From Pseudomonadota bacterium (lineage in GTDB: Bacteria; Pseudomonadota; Gammaproteobacteria; Pseudomonadales; Oleiphilaceae): DNA of 64,000 nucleotides. Where the stretch lies: the NCBI GenBank assembly GCA_002747395.1, contig PDPE01000042.1:1-64000 (forward strand). Direction: 5' to 3'. Below, in pieces: positions 39,929 to 49,421 of this stretch. Under the pieces are notes generated by a model that did not search any database, had not been told where the DNA came from, and saw only the letters and a list, made by a program, of their open reading frames with translations. The translations under genes were made by a program, and so were the position numbers. Every line of letters begins with the position of its first letter. Position 1 is the first letter of the stretch.

Positions 39929-41167
39929 CTATGGTTGTGTTTCTTCCAATGGGTGGGCCGGTTTTTTTACCCGGCGACCCGGCAGACCCGTAGATATGGC
40001 GATGGTTAATGCGAGGAAAAGACTGGATACAATAAGGCAGGCCTCCAGTCCTGCATATTGATAGGTGGCACCGGATAAAACTGTGCCGATCAATCTGCCC
40101 ATTGCATTGGCCATGTAATAGAAGCCAACATCGAGTGATACGCCTTCCTGTTTGGAGTAGGCAAGAATAAGGAAAGAGTGGATTGAAGAGTTTATCGCAA
40201 ACAGGCCACCAAAGATCAGCAGGCCTCCCACCAGGACTATTTCAGAATACCCGGATTCTGTATAGAGACTGACCGCGATCAGAGCAGGAATCAATGAAAG
40301 TGGTACGGCCCAGGCCATGGCTGATCTGCCATCGGGAACCTTGCCTTTGTTAAGCCCGGTCAAAGCCGGAGCCAATCCCTGTACAAACCCGTAACCAATA
40401 ATCCAGAGTGCCATAAAAATGCCCACCTGGGTGTGTGACCAGTGCAGGGCAACTTCAAAGTAAACGGGCAGGGCGACAACAAACCAGACATCCCTGGCGC
40501 CGAACAGGAATAATCTGGCCGCAGAAAGAATGTTGACAGAATGGCTTTTTGAGAATATCTCAGTAAATCTGGGTTTGTATTTTGTTTTGCCCAGGTCGTT
40601 CCTGAGTAACAGCACGCTAATAATAAAAACGACCGCGAGTGCGCCGGACATGGTAATCAGTGATGATTGAAACCCGATGGTGGCAAGCAACCAGGCTCCG
40701 ATAAAAAAGCCCGCTCCTTTCAGCGCGTTTTTTGAGCCGGTCAGCAGGGCAACCCACTTATACAGTTTTCCGTGTTGCTGTTCGCCGGGCATCAGAATCT
40801 TGATCGAGCTTTTGGCGCTCATTTTGTTCAGGTCTTTTGCGATGCCCGATAGCGCCTGGGCTGCCATAACGTAAGGTACGCTTAACCAGCTGCTATCAAC
40901 AGCCAGCATGAGCAACGCAATGCTTTGAATTAACACACCCAGATGCATGGTTTTATTCAAACCGAGCCGCGCTCCGAGCCAACCGCCCACAAGATTGGTT
41001 ACCACCCCGAAAAACTCATAGAGAAGGAACAGCATTGCTATTTGCAATGCGGAATAGCCCAGTTGATAAAAATACAAAACGACCAACATTCGCAAAGCGC
41101 CATCAGTGATGGTAAACGCCCAGTAGGTGCCCGTCACCACGAGGTATTGTCGAAGACCCTGATTCAT
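39929..41167 (-). CDS. arsJ: Organoarsenical efflux MFS transporter ArsJ
   Basis: About 412 residues with 12 predicted membrane helices. The start MNQGLRQYLVVTGTYWAFTITDGALRMLVVLYF (in part) resembles ArsJ of the major facilitator family. Other features are LNKMSAKSSIKILMP near helix 4 and a conserved SVNILSAARLFLFGARDVWFVVALP. ArsJ exports 1-arseno-3-phosphoglycerate, the unstable product of the neighbouring GAPDH acting on arsenate. The linked GAPDH gene supports the assignment. The start is one of two adjacent ATGs (41167 or 41170). Confidence 0.88.
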   Translation of the reverse strand: MNQGLRQYLVVTGTYWAFTITDGALRMLVVLYFYQLGYSALQIAMLFLLYEFFGVVTNLVGGWLGARLGLNKTMHLGVLIQSIALLMLAVDSSWLSVPYVMAAQALSGIAKDLNKMSAKSSIKILMPGEQQHGKLYKWVALLTGSKNALKGAGFFIGAWLLATIGFQSSLITMSGALAVVFIISVLLLRNDLGKTKYKPRFTEIFSKSHSVNILSAARLFLFGARDVWFVVALPVYFEVALHWSHTQVGIFMALWIIGYGFVQGLAPALTGLNKGKVPDGRSAMAWAVPLSLIPALIAVSLYTESGYSEIVLVGGLLIFGGLFAINSSIHSFLILAYSKQEGVSLDVGFYYMANAMGRLIGTVLSGATYQYAGLEACLIVSSLFLALTIAISTGLPGRRVKKPAHPLEETQP

Positions 41168-41290
41168 CATCGGTTGTCCATTCGTATGCAATTGTATTCG
41201 ATATCTGCCACACCACCGTCAGCAGACTGCCCGCGGTGGCCTGGTGCTGTGCGGGTGAGCAGTGACCGTATCGGTTTTCAGAACCGGTTT

Positions 41291-42310
41291 TCAGAACGAC
41301 AGTTCGCTGGCGACCTTGTCTGTCAGTTCCATCATGCGGTTAACATAACCAGTTTCATTGTCGTACCAGACCAGCATTTTCACTTGTCTGTTATCGATAA
41401 CCATAGTGGAGAGGGCATCAACAATGCCTGATCTTCTATCACCGCGATAATCGACAGAAACCAGTGGAGTTTCCTCGTAACCCAACACACCCTTCAAGGC
41501 GTGTTCCGCTGCGTTTTTTATCTGTCGATTGACTTCTTCAACCGAGGTGTCCCTTGCGACCTCAAACACGCAATCGGTCAGCGAGGCATTGGCCAGAGGC
41601 ACCCTTACTGCCACACCATTCAGTTTGCCCTGAAGCTCTGGGAATATCAGGCCAATGGCCGTGGCTGAACCTGTTGTGGTCGGGATCAGGGACATGCCAC
41701 AGGCTCTGGCTCTTCTGAGATCCTTGTGGGGTTGATCAAGAATGCTCTGGGTGTTGGTGATGTCATGGATAGTGGTCATGGAGCCATGAACAATGCCGAA
41801 CGCCTCGTGAATCACCTTGACAACCGGTGCCAGGCAGTTGGTGGTGCAGGATGCTGCGGTAACGATGTTGTGTTTGTCGGCCTGGTACAGGTAGTCATTT
41901 ACGCCCATGACTATATTCAATGGGCCATCTTTTACCGGAGCGGATACAATGACTTTTTTTACACCCTGCTGTAAATAGGTGTCGAGTTTTTCCCGGTTTT
42001 TATGTACTCCTGTACAATCGACGACAATATCCACACCCATGTCTGCCCAGGGAGTGTCTTCCAGTGCCCTGTTGCTGGTAAAACCCGTTTTCACGCCATT
42101 GACCGAGAAACTCTTGTTATCAATGACTTCAACTGTGGCCGGCCAGGTACCGTGCACCGAGTCGTACTTGACAAGGTGGGCGGCGGTGTGGACATCACAC
42201 CCGACCTCATTGATGTGAGTCACTTGATAGTGTTGTCCGGTCATGGCTTCTCTCAGGGCCAATCGGCCCATCCTGCCAAAACCGTTGATTGCTACATTGG
42301 ATTTTGCCAT
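41291..42310 (-). CDS. ArsJ-associated glyceraldehyde-3-phosphate dehydrogenase
   Basis: From the ATG at 42310 the 339-residue protein has a Rossmann opening ([18 protein letters not shown]) and the catalytic cysteine in [10 protein letters not shown]. Other GAPDH motifs ([23 protein letters not shown]) are present. It differs from housekeeping GAPDH in the DLRRARACG segment, as the ars-linked type does. It probably arsenylates glyceraldehyde 3-phosphate to 1-arseno-3-phosphoglycerate, which ArsJ exports. A 13-bp exact tandem duplication (41272-41297) spans its stop codon. No arsR is adjacent. Confidence 0.88.
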   Translation of the reverse strand: MAKSNVAINGFGRMGRLALREAMTGQHYQVTHINEVGCDVHTAAHLVKYDSVHGTWPATVEVIDNKSFSVNGVKTGFTSNRALEDTPWADMGVDIVVDCTGVHKNREKLDTYLQQGVKKVIVSAPVKDGPLNIVMGVNDYLYQADKHNIVTAASCTTNCLAPVVKVIHEAFGIVHGSMTTIHDITNTQSILDQPHKDLRRARACGMSLIPTTTGSATAIGLIFPELQGKLNGVAVRVPLANASLTDCVFEVARDTSVEEVNRQIKNAAEHALKGVLGYEETPLVSVDYRGDRRSGIVDALSTMVIDNRQVKMLVWYDNETGYVNRMMELTDKVASELSF

Positions 42311-42583
42311 CGTCATATCTCACCGTTTTCAGGTTGAATTTCAGGTTAAAAGGCGGGCTTTTTACCGGTTTATATGCCGCAGGTGATTCTCTCAGATGCA
42401 GGTGTGTTTTACAGGTTTATTATATTGGTTTTGGTAAATATAATAAGTGGAATTTCATCATTAAACCAAAATTGTCCATTTTGAAGGGGGGTGGACTCGC
42501 TGCGTGTGAACTTATAAATTATTTTCAGGCATTTATGATCTGTTCATCTTACTCATAATTATTATTAAATAGCGATATCATTT

Positions 42584-43954
42584 ATGGCAAAATTCAAAGC
42601 GTTACTTCAACCTTCATTGCTGGAAGCCGGTTTGGTTTCTGTTACGACCATTGCGTCGCTTTCCTTTTTGATTATTGGTACAGGGTGGGTGCCTCACATT
42701 GGTATCGTTTTCGTGATGCTGTGCCTGCTGATTTATGGGCGATTACGCGGTATTCAGTACAGTCAAATGCAGCACGCAATGGCCGACTCCCTGATGTCCA
42801 GTGTCGGTGCGCTGTATTTGTTTTTCTTTATCGGCTTGTTGGTGACGGCGTTATTGATGAGCGGCTCGATTCCCAGCCTGATTTACTACGGCACAGCAAT
42901 GATGAGCGCGGATTACTTTTATGTCTCCGTGTTTCTGATTACCGGTGTTATCGGTATTGCCCTGGGCAGCAGTCTAACCACTGTGGCAACCCTGGGCGTT
43001 GCTTTCATGGGGATTGGTGAAGCCTTTGATGCCAGTGCCATGATTACCGCAGGCGCTGTCGTTTCCGGAGCGTTTCTGGGTGATAAAATGTCGCCCCTTT
43101 CTGACACCACAACCATTGCAGCGGCAACGGTGGATGTTGATTTGTTCGAGCATATTAAAAATATGATGCGGACGACCTTGCCCGCTCTGGTTATTTGCTG
43201 TGGTCTGTATGTTTACCTGTCAGTAACGGGGCAAAATACCATCGGCAATGTGGAACGCATCAACACCTTTCGATTGGCCCTGGAGCAAACAGGTTTGATC
43301 CATCTGGCTGCCTTGCTGCCGTTCATTTTGCTGGTTGTTTTGGCTGTTTTCCGTATTCCGGCAGTGATGGCGATGATTTATACCTCTCTGCTGGCGGTAA
43401 TTATTGCCCAATTCACGGGGTATAACGAGTTTTCCCGATATGGTTCGTTTTTCTTTTCAGGTTTTGTGCCTGATCCGCAGTGGGCTCCTGACCTGGTTCG
43501 CATGTTCAGTCGTGGCGGGTTGCAAAACATGTTCTTTACCCTGACCATTGTTTTGTTAGCTGTCAGCATGGGAGGGTTACTTTTCGCTCTGGGTGTGATT
43601 CCCCGGTTATTGAACTCCATTGCAGCATGGTTAACCAGCCGTATACGGGCAACCGGTGCGGTTGCAACAACCAGTGTCGGAGTAAATGTTCTGATTGGAG
43701 AGCAGTATCTGAGTATCCTGCTCTCGGGTGAAACCTTTAAACCCGTTTATGATCGCCTGGGCCTGGAGAGAAAGCATTTATCGCGTACCCTGGAAGATGC
43801 GGGTACTGTGGTCAACCCGCTGGTACCGTGGAGCGTTTGTGGAGTCTTCATTGCCGGTCAGCTTGGTGTAAGTGTGATTGACTATCTGCCTTATGCTTTC
43901 TTTTGCTATTTCAGTGTGATCATCACCCTGATTATCCCGAGCAAAATGCGCTAG
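42584..43954 (+). CDS. NhaC-type Na+/H+ antiporter
   Basis: This 456-residue protein has about 11 membrane helices and NhaC-family motifs, including GVIGIALGSSLTTVATLGVAFMGIG, GAVVSGAFLGDKMSPLSDTTTIAAA and VGVNVLIGEQYLSILLSGE. It exchanges Na+ for H+, useful in saline surroundings. The start ATG at 42584 has a poor ribosome site; the 270-bp divergent gap to the GAPDH gene is AT-rich and probably contains both promoters. Confidence 0.88.
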   Translation: MAKFKALLQPSLLEAGLVSVTTIASLSFLIIGTGWVPHIGIVFVMLCLLIYGRLRGIQYSQMQHAMADSLMSSVGALYLFFFIGLLVTALLMSGSIPSLIYYGTAMMSADYFYVSVFLITGVIGIALGSSLTTVATLGVAFMGIGEAFDASAMITAGAVVSGAFLGDKMSPLSDTTTIAAATVDVDLFEHIKNMMRTTLPALVICCGLYVYLSVTGQNTIGNVERINTFRLALEQTGLIHLAALLPFILLVVLAVFRIPAVMAMIYTSLLAVIIAQFTGYNEFSRYGSFFFSGFVPDPQWAPDLVRMFSRGGLQNMFFTLTIVLLAVSMGGLLFALGVIPRLLNSIAAWLTSRIRATGAVATTSVGVNVLIGEQYLSILLSGETFKPVYDRLGLERKHLSRTLEDAGTVVNPLVPWSVCGVFIAGQLGVSVIDYLPYAFFCYFSVIITLIIPSKMR

Positions 43955-43982
43955 CCAATACTCCTGTCCATCAGTGATCGGA

Positions 43983-44801
43983 TCATTGATCCGGTCTGGA
44001 ATGGACGATCAATGCTTTCAGTTCCCTGATTTCCTTTTGCAGGTCCTCAATAGTGGGCGCACCTGCATTTTCTTGCGCTCTGGCTTTTGAATGTTCTTCT
44101 TCCATAACGTTGACCACGATGCCTATGACCATATTCAAAAAAGCAAAGGCCGTGAAAAAGATAAAGGTCAGGTAGAATATCCAGCTCATGGGATACACTT
44201 CCATGGTTTCGTATTGAATATCAGTCCAGTCTTCGAATGTCATGACCCGAAACAGCGTCAGCATGGAGATAGCTATGTTTCCCCATAAACCGGGATTAAT
44301 CTGCTCAAACATGAAACTGCCGACAGCGGCATAGATATAGAAAATGATAAACATCAGCAGCATGACATAACCGAGTTGCGGCATTGCTTTCAGCAGTGAG
44401 TTAATCAGTATGCGCAACTCGGGGATGATGGATACCATTCGAAGTACCCTGAATACGCGAACCAGTCGAGCCAGCAGAGCCATTTCGGTGTCACTGACAG
44501 GTATCAGGCTGACCAGTACAACCAGGGTGTCGAAGATGTTCCAGCCACTTTTAAAAAAATCTTTCTTTTTTGGTTCTGCGATGAACCGAATGATGATTTC
44601 GACCAGAAAAAACAGGGTGATAAACAAATCCAGAAATCGCGTCAGATAAAGTGCTCTTTCGGAAAGGGGGTAAGTTTTTGCTCCAATTTCCAGCGCGGAA
44701 ACGATAATGACGAAGATAACAAAGAGCTCGAAAGTTCTATTGCTTCGCAATTTAAGAAATGCGTTTTGCAGTTGTGCGTAATTCAATCGTAAACGTTCCA
44801 T
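43983..44801 (-). CDS. Voltage-gated ion channel of the bacterial sodium-channel (BacNav) type
   Basis: This 272-residue protein has six membrane helices and a pore, the one-domain plan of bacterial sodium channels. S4 has four arginines at three-residue spacing (ARLVRVFRVLRM). The pore helix and filter read TLFRVMTFEDWTDIQYE, differing from the TLESWS of NaChBac. A C-terminal coiled coil (IEDLQKEIRELKALI) would hold the tetramer. Ion choice cannot be settled from the filter. It is convergent with nhaC, possibly relevant to sodium balance. Confidence 0.88.
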   Translation of the reverse strand: MERLRLNYAQLQNAFLKLRSNRTFELFVIFVIIVSALEIGAKTYPLSERALYLTRFLDLFITLFFLVEIIIRFIAEPKKKDFFKSGWNIFDTLVVLVSLIPVSDTEMALLARLVRVFRVLRMVSIIPELRILINSLLKAMPQLGYVMLLMFIIFYIYAAVGSFMFEQINPGLWGNIAISMLTLFRVMTFEDWTDIQYETMEVYPMSWIFYLTFIFFTAFAFLNMVIGIVVNVMEEEHSKARAQENAGAPTIEDLQKEIRELKALIVHSRPDQ

Positions 44802-44993
44802 CGGGCGAGACCTTTTACTGATCAGGTACCAAAAAACAGGGTGTTGCCAATATCAAGAGAAAATGAGGCGGGGTATTCTAACCGAATTTCATCTGGCAAT
44901 TGTATTACTTTTTGGAAAATACAGAATGCAGGCAAGACGGGCCTGGCGTGTCAATCGATGCGTGGGGCGGGTCATTCCTGTGCTTTGATTTCG

Positions 44994-45428
44994 TTACTCC
45001 TTTTTGTCGCGTTTGATCATCGATTTCCACAACTCCAGGTGTTTTTCCATTCGCTGGCCGATGGTTTTCAGTGATTCTTTGGGGTTCATCAATTCTTTAA
45101 AAATAGATTGCAAGGTGTCCTGCTGATCCATGAATATGGCAAGACTTTGCTCGATATACTGCCGCAATACTCCTTGCATGTCATTCCCGTAAAAACGGAT
45201 TAACTGTTTCAGAACTGTATTGGTCAGCAAGGATTGTTGTTCGGTGGTTTCCTGTTCGGTAATGATTTGCAGCAGCATGCTTTTCGTCAAATCTTCATTG
45301 GATTTTGAATCGACTATCTGAAACTCTTCGTGCCGGAGCACGAGCTTTCTGACATACTCAAGGTTGACATATTGACTGGATGAGGTGTCGTAAAGCCGTC
45401 TGTTCGGGTATTTTTTTATTATAATCAA
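44994..45428 (-). CDS. phaR: PhaR-like polyhydroxyalkanoate synthesis repressor
   Basis: The DNA-binding domain begins IIIKKYPNRRLYDTSSSQYVNL, the hallmark of PhaR. The start chosen is a TTG at 45428, just before this domain and after an AAGAG site; the ATG at 45515 would overlap the upstream exported gene by 44 bases. The ~144-residue protein has the second domain (LLQIITEQE, QLIRFYGNDMQGVLRQYIEQSL) that binds PHA granules. It represses phasin and synthase genes until polymer appears. No PHA synthesis gene is in the window. Confidence 0.82.
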   Translation of the reverse strand: MIIIKKYPNRRLYDTSSSQYVNLEYVRKLVLRHEEFQIVDSKSNEDLTKSMLLQIITEQETTEQQSLLTNTVLKQLIRFYGNDMQGVLRQYIEQSLAIFMDQQDTLQSIFKELMNPKESLKTIGQRMEKHLELWKSMIKRDKKE

Positions 45429-45471
45429 TTGGGTTGCTCTTAGCTGATTGGGGTATTGTTGGATTTGGTGC

Positions 45472-46392
45472 CTAATACGCCACGGATTGCAAGTCAATGA
45501 CAACATCACCGACATAATCGGCTTTGCCTGACAGTCTCAGTGCAATATTTTCCTGTGTGTCAATATACAGCCTGATGTTGTCCTTGTAGCCAAGAAATTT
45601 GAAGTCCGGGTTGGGTTTGTTATCAAGATAGGAAGACGCCCACAGGTTTGTTTTCAGTGCACTTACCGTTTTTTTTAGCGTGGACTTTTCTCCATTTCTG
45701 CTTACCGAGTAGTCCACCGGAATGCTCTCCACAGATTCCGCTTCCAGTGTTGCCCTGATGATGCCATCCCGGTCATAAATAAACAACTCTGCAGTGTCTC
45801 CGGGTTTCTTTAAATGACCCTGGGCGATCAGGTCAAAAATCGCTTCCGATTCGCTTACAACGATTTTTTCGGCCTCTTCCGGAATACGGTAGATACTTTC
45901 TGATCGCTTGCTCCAGGATTGCCACGGCAGGCCATCTTCACCCGGTCGGGGTTTGATTTTGATGGAGTAAACGCCGGAATCCAAATGGCGATAGGTTCTA
46001 AACCAGTCTTTCAATCCGGTATAGAGAGAATTACGCTGCAAAATACCCAGGTCGGGATTTTGCCAAATGGTGAATGTTGATTCGTTGCCCAGAACCCTGG
46101 TCCGTACCCGGGTTTTTAGCACTTCGTTTTTTGCGGGCAGTCTGGCTGTTTGACCGGCTACCGGAATAAGCTCATTCATGGCCTCCTGTCGGGTGAGGGT
46201 TTCCCTGGCAACCTGTGACAGGAGAGTGATAAACATCTTGCTGCCCTGGTAACTCAACTCTTTCCATTCTGGTGAAGGAGCTTCGGAGGCGTGTGCAGCA
46301 GGTAAAAAAGCAATCATCATCAGTATAAGCCTTATCGGAGAAACGTTTGAAAACAGCGTGTAGTTGACAAGATGATTTATTGTGAGGTTCAT
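45472..46392 (-). CDS. Exported protein of unknown function
   Basis: The ATG at 46392 follows GGGAG and is followed by a signal-like segment (PIRLILMMIAFLPAAHASEA) ending in an AHA-S cut site. The mature part of about 275 residues is mixed, with repeated W/Y-rich stretches (GLKDWFRTYRHLDSGVYSI, LPWQSWSKRSESIY) and a C-terminal strand-rich end (IALRLSGKADYVGDVVIDL). I do not recognise a family. Its 3' end is close to or overlaps phaR, so they may share a transcript. Confidence 0.7.
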   Translation of the reverse strand: MNLTINHLVNYTLFSNVSPIRLILMMIAFLPAAHASEAPSPEWKELSYQGSKMFITLLSQVARETLTRQEAMNELIPVAGQTARLPAKNEVLKTRVRTRVLGNESTFTIWQNPDLGILQRNSLYTGLKDWFRTYRHLDSGVYSIKIKPRPGEDGLPWQSWSKRSESIYRIPEEAEKIVVSESEAIFDLIAQGHLKKPGDTAELFIYDRDGIIRATLEAESVESIPVDYSVSRNGEKSTLKKTVSALKTNLWASSYLDNKPNPDFKFLGYKDNIRLYIDTQENIALRLSGKADYVGDVVIDLQSVAY

Positions 46393-46750
46393 AGTTTTCT
46401 CCCGATACTGATTCTGAAGCCGGCCTCCGTTCCGGAACCGGTTTTCTCCCTTGTTTTCTCTCTTCAAGACAACACACAAGATAGCATGGTGACCTGTCGT
46501 TTTGGTCAGCATGACAGTTCAACCCTGAACGGATACTGAACACTTTCAGACAGCGGTATCTGATCAGTCTGCCAGTTTATTTGCTTTACATCTCTTTGAA
46601 TTTATGAACGGCACTCGCGAAATCAGTATGTTACCGTTACCAACGTAGCATATTACTTCTCTCCGCCCAGACTGTATACTCTATTCAATATATTGTTGAA
46701 GCGAACTATTTGCTGGAGCGAACTGTTTATACCGGATAAAACAAACGAAA
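46393..46750. other. Divergent intergenic region between the exported protein and monooxygenase genes
   Basis: No gene is seen in these 358 bp. They contain a tandem-like pair (GTTGAAGCGAACTATTTGC then TGGAGCGAACTGTTTATACC, about 46695-46732) just ahead of the monooxygenase. Promoters for both divergent genes are expected here, but no clear -35/-10 pair can be assigned by eye. Confidence 0.4.
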
Positions 46751-48274
46751 ATGATGAGGGGTGCCGAGGTGGTGTTTGAAGTTGTAATTATAGGGGGTGG
46801 TTTTTCAGGGCTGTGTCTTGCCCATCAGTTGACCAGAAAGGGAATCCTGGATTTTGTGATTCTGGAGAAAGCAAATGAAGTTGGTGGAACCTGGCGTGAC
46901 AATACCTACCCGGGTTGCGCCTGTGATGTGCAATCCCATTTGTATTCCTATTCGTTTGCAGGCAATCCCGACTGGACAAAAACCTACGCTGGCTGGAGGG
47001 AGATTCAGGACTATATCCTGTCCTTCACCGAGAAAGAGGGGTTGCGGAACAATATCCGCTTTAACCAGGAAGTGGTTTCTGCCGATTTTGATGAAAGCCG
47101 GGGAAAGTGGGTCATAGTCAGTCAAACGGGCGAGCGTTATGAATCCCGTTTTTTGGTGAATGGAATTGGCCTGCTGCACCAGCCTGCCTTACCGGCGATT
47201 CCCGGCCTCGACACCTTTCAAGGGCCTGTATTCCACTCGGCGAGGTGGCGGCATGATATTGATCTGACGGACAAATCGGTGGTATCCATTGGTACCGGCG
47301 GCAGTGCGATTCAATACATTCCCGAAGTGGCCGAACAAGCCGGGAAGCTGAGTGTATTTCAGAGAACCCCGGCGTGGGTGATTCCGCGACGAGAACGTAA
47401 ATACGGTCGTTTTGAACGCCGATTGTATAGAGCCTTTCCGCTGTTAAGAAAGCTGCACCGTCTAAGGTTTTATTTGACCAACGAGTTTCGGATTCTTGCC
47501 GTATGGAACCCGTGGATTGCGGGCCTGGTTGCGATGGTTGCCAGGTCACATATTCGCCGCTCGGTAGCCGACCCGGAAATTGCTGAAAAGCTGACGCCGA
47601 ATTATACGGTTGGCTGTAAACGTGTTCTGGTGTCAAATAAATTCTACCCGGCCTTTAACCAGCCTCATGTGCACCTTGTGACCAAAAAAATTGACAAAAT
47701 AGTACCCGAAGGTGTTCTCACCGAAGATGGTGAAATCCATGACGCCGATGTGATTGTGCTTGGAACGGGCTTTCTTGCTGACCCGCGGGAGTATATGCAG
47801 GGCCTGACGATAAAGGGGCTGGGAGGAAGGGAATTGCTGAACGAGTGGAAAAACGGCCCTGAGAGTTATTACGGAATGACCACACACGGGTTTCCAAACA
47901 TGTTTCAGATGACCGGGCCGAATACCGCGCTGGGTCACAGTTCAGTGATCTATATGATCGAAAGCCAGGTTAACTATATTGTGGATGGTATTACCAGACT
48001 GCGTCAAACGGGTGCCGACTATCTGGATGTCAAGGCTGATGTTCTGAAAGCATTCAATCAGAAGCTCCAGGACAAGCTGGCCGGTACGGTATGGACTACA
48101 GGCTGTACCAGTTGGTATCAGCAAAAGGAAGGCAAGAATATTGCCATTTGGCCCGGCACCACATTCAGTTACCGATCGCAAACCAGAACCTTCAATCTGG
48201 CGGACTATGATATTGTGAGCCGTTCTCGCGCGGAAAAAGAATCTGGTTTCACGGTAACTGAGCCGGTTTCGTAA
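46751..48274 (+). CDS. Flavin-containing Baeyer-Villiger-type monooxygenase
   Basis: This 507-residue protein has an FAD motif near the start (IIGGGFSGLCLAHQL), NADP motif SIGTGGSAIQ, and the BVMO fingerprint in FQGPVFHSARWRHDI. The family hydrophobic/acid segment ATGTRV is replaced by VIVLGTGFLAD. BVMOs insert oxygen next to a ketone to give an ester or lactone. An alpha/beta hydrolase gene follows at 63 bp, a pairing expected for ketone degradation. GTG at 46772 is another possible start. Confidence 0.9.
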   Translation: MMRGAEVVFEVVIIGGGFSGLCLAHQLTRKGILDFVILEKANEVGGTWRDNTYPGCACDVQSHLYSYSFAGNPDWTKTYAGWREIQDYILSFTEKEGLRNNIRFNQEVVSADFDESRGKWVIVSQTGERYESRFLVNGIGLLHQPALPAIPGLDTFQGPVFHSARWRHDIDLTDKSVVSIGTGGSAIQYIPEVAEQAGKLSVFQRTPAWVIPRRERKYGRFERRLYRAFPLLRKLHRLRFYLTNEFRILAVWNPWIAGLVAMVARSHIRRSVADPEIAEKLTPNYTVGCKRVLVSNKFYPAFNQPHVHLVTKKIDKIVPEGVLTEDGEIHDADVIVLGTGFLADPREYMQGLTIKGLGGRELLNEWKNGPESYYGMTTHGFPNMFQMTGPNTALGHSSVIYMIESQVNYIVDGITRLRQTGADYLDVKADVLKAFNQKLQDKLAGTVWTTGCTSWYQQKEGKNIAIWPGTTFSYRSQTRTFNLADYDIVSRSRAEKESGFTVTEPVS

Positions 48275-48337
48275 CCGGGCTTCTGAATAAAGGGAATGTG
48301 ACACCCGCCATAAGGCATTTGATATGAGGCACCTGAT

Positions 48338-49288
48338 ATGAAAAAGTGGAAAAAAAGTCTGGCCGCAGTGGTTGTGTTGTTTGCTGTTGTTGCTCTGTTC
48401 CTTGCGGGCGGAGCAATGTATAAACAGGACATCTATGATGCCGCCATGAGTATGGAACGCGACAGAGCGGGCCTGGAAGCGAAACGGATGAAAATCGGCA
48501 AATACCGTATTGCCTGGCTTGAGAGTAAAAAAGGTGAGGGCCGTGAAACGCTTGTTCTGGTACACGGCTTTGGTGCAATGAAAGAAAACTGGCTGCGGTT
48601 TGCGGGTCACCTGGCTGAGGATTATCATGTTATTGCTGTGGATTTGCCCGGTCATGGTGAAAGCTCGAAAGAGCTGACCCATGACTATGGCATAGAAAGC
48701 CAGGCTGATTTCCTGTTCCGATTTGCCAACACACTGAAGCTGGAATCATTTCATCTTGCCGGTAATTCAATGGGTGGGGCGATTTCTGTTGTGTTTGCGG
48801 TTGCGCACCCGGAATTGGTGAAATCACTGGTGCTTTACGATCCTGCGGGGGTTTTTGATGTGGTCTCACCCTTTATTACCCTGCTGGAAGAAGGTAAAAA
48901 CCCGCTGATTGCAAACTCGGAAGAGGAATTTGATTCCCTGATCCACTTCGTCATGGAAAAGCCTCCCTTCATACCCTGGCCTGTATCCGAAGTGGCGGCG
49001 GAAAAGGTGATAGCCAATGCCGAAATCAACCGGCTTGTTTTTTCCCGGATTTCAAGCAAAACCGGTATCGACTTCAAATCACTATTGAAGCAGCTCAAGG
49101 TGCCTGTTTTCGTGGTTTGGGGTGCCGAAGATCAAGTGATCAATGCAGGAAATGCCGATATATTTGTGGAGCTGATTCCGAACTCGTCAAAACTGATCTA
49201 CCCGGGTATCGGGCATCTGCCCATGCTGGAAATTCCCAAACAGGCAGCAACAGATTTTCGCCGATTTGTTTCAGGGATCGAAAAATAG
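48338..49288 (+). CDS. Membrane-anchored alpha/beta hydrolase
   Basis: This 316-residue protein has an N-terminal anchor or signal (KSLAAVVVLFAVVALFLAGGAM). The alpha/beta-hydrolase body shows the oxyanion HG in LVHGFG, the nucleophile elbow AGNSMGGAI, an acid in VVWGAEDQ and histidine in GIGHLPMLEIP. The neighbouring monooxygenase suggests it may cleave the ester that enzyme makes, which is inference. Three 19-bp tandem repeats begin just after its stop codon (49293-49349). Confidence 0.88.
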   Translation: MKKWKKSLAAVVVLFAVVALFLAGGAMYKQDIYDAAMSMERDRAGLEAKRMKIGKYRIAWLESKKGEGRETLVLVHGFGAMKENWLRFAGHLAEDYHVIAVDLPGHGESSKELTHDYGIESQADFLFRFANTLKLESFHLAGNSMGGAISVVFAVAHPELVKSLVLYDPAGVFDVVSPFITLLEEGKNPLIANSEEEFDSLIHFVMEKPPFIPWPVSEVAAEKVIANAEINRLVFSRISSKTGIDFKSLLKQLKVPVFVVWGAEDQVINAGNADIFVELIPNSSKLIYPGIGHLPMLEIPKQAATDFRRFVSGIEK

Positions 49289-49292
49289 GGCG

Positions 49293-49349
49293 CAGAGCTG
49301 ATTTGAAAGGTCAGAGCCGGTTTGAAAGGTCAGAGCTGGTTTTAACGGG
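49293..49349 (+). repeat. Three tandem 19-bp repeats after the hydrolase gene
   Basis: CAGAGCTGATTTGAAAGGT, CAGAGCCGGTTTGAAAGGT and CAGAGCTGGTTTTAACGGG follow one another exactly, beginning four bases after the stop codon. Confidence 0.95.
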
Positions 49350-49421
49350 TTGAATCGATGGCGAGGTTAACAGGAGCAGAGAACAGTTTGGCGAGTCCTG
49401 GATACGGCGCTTTGAACCCGG

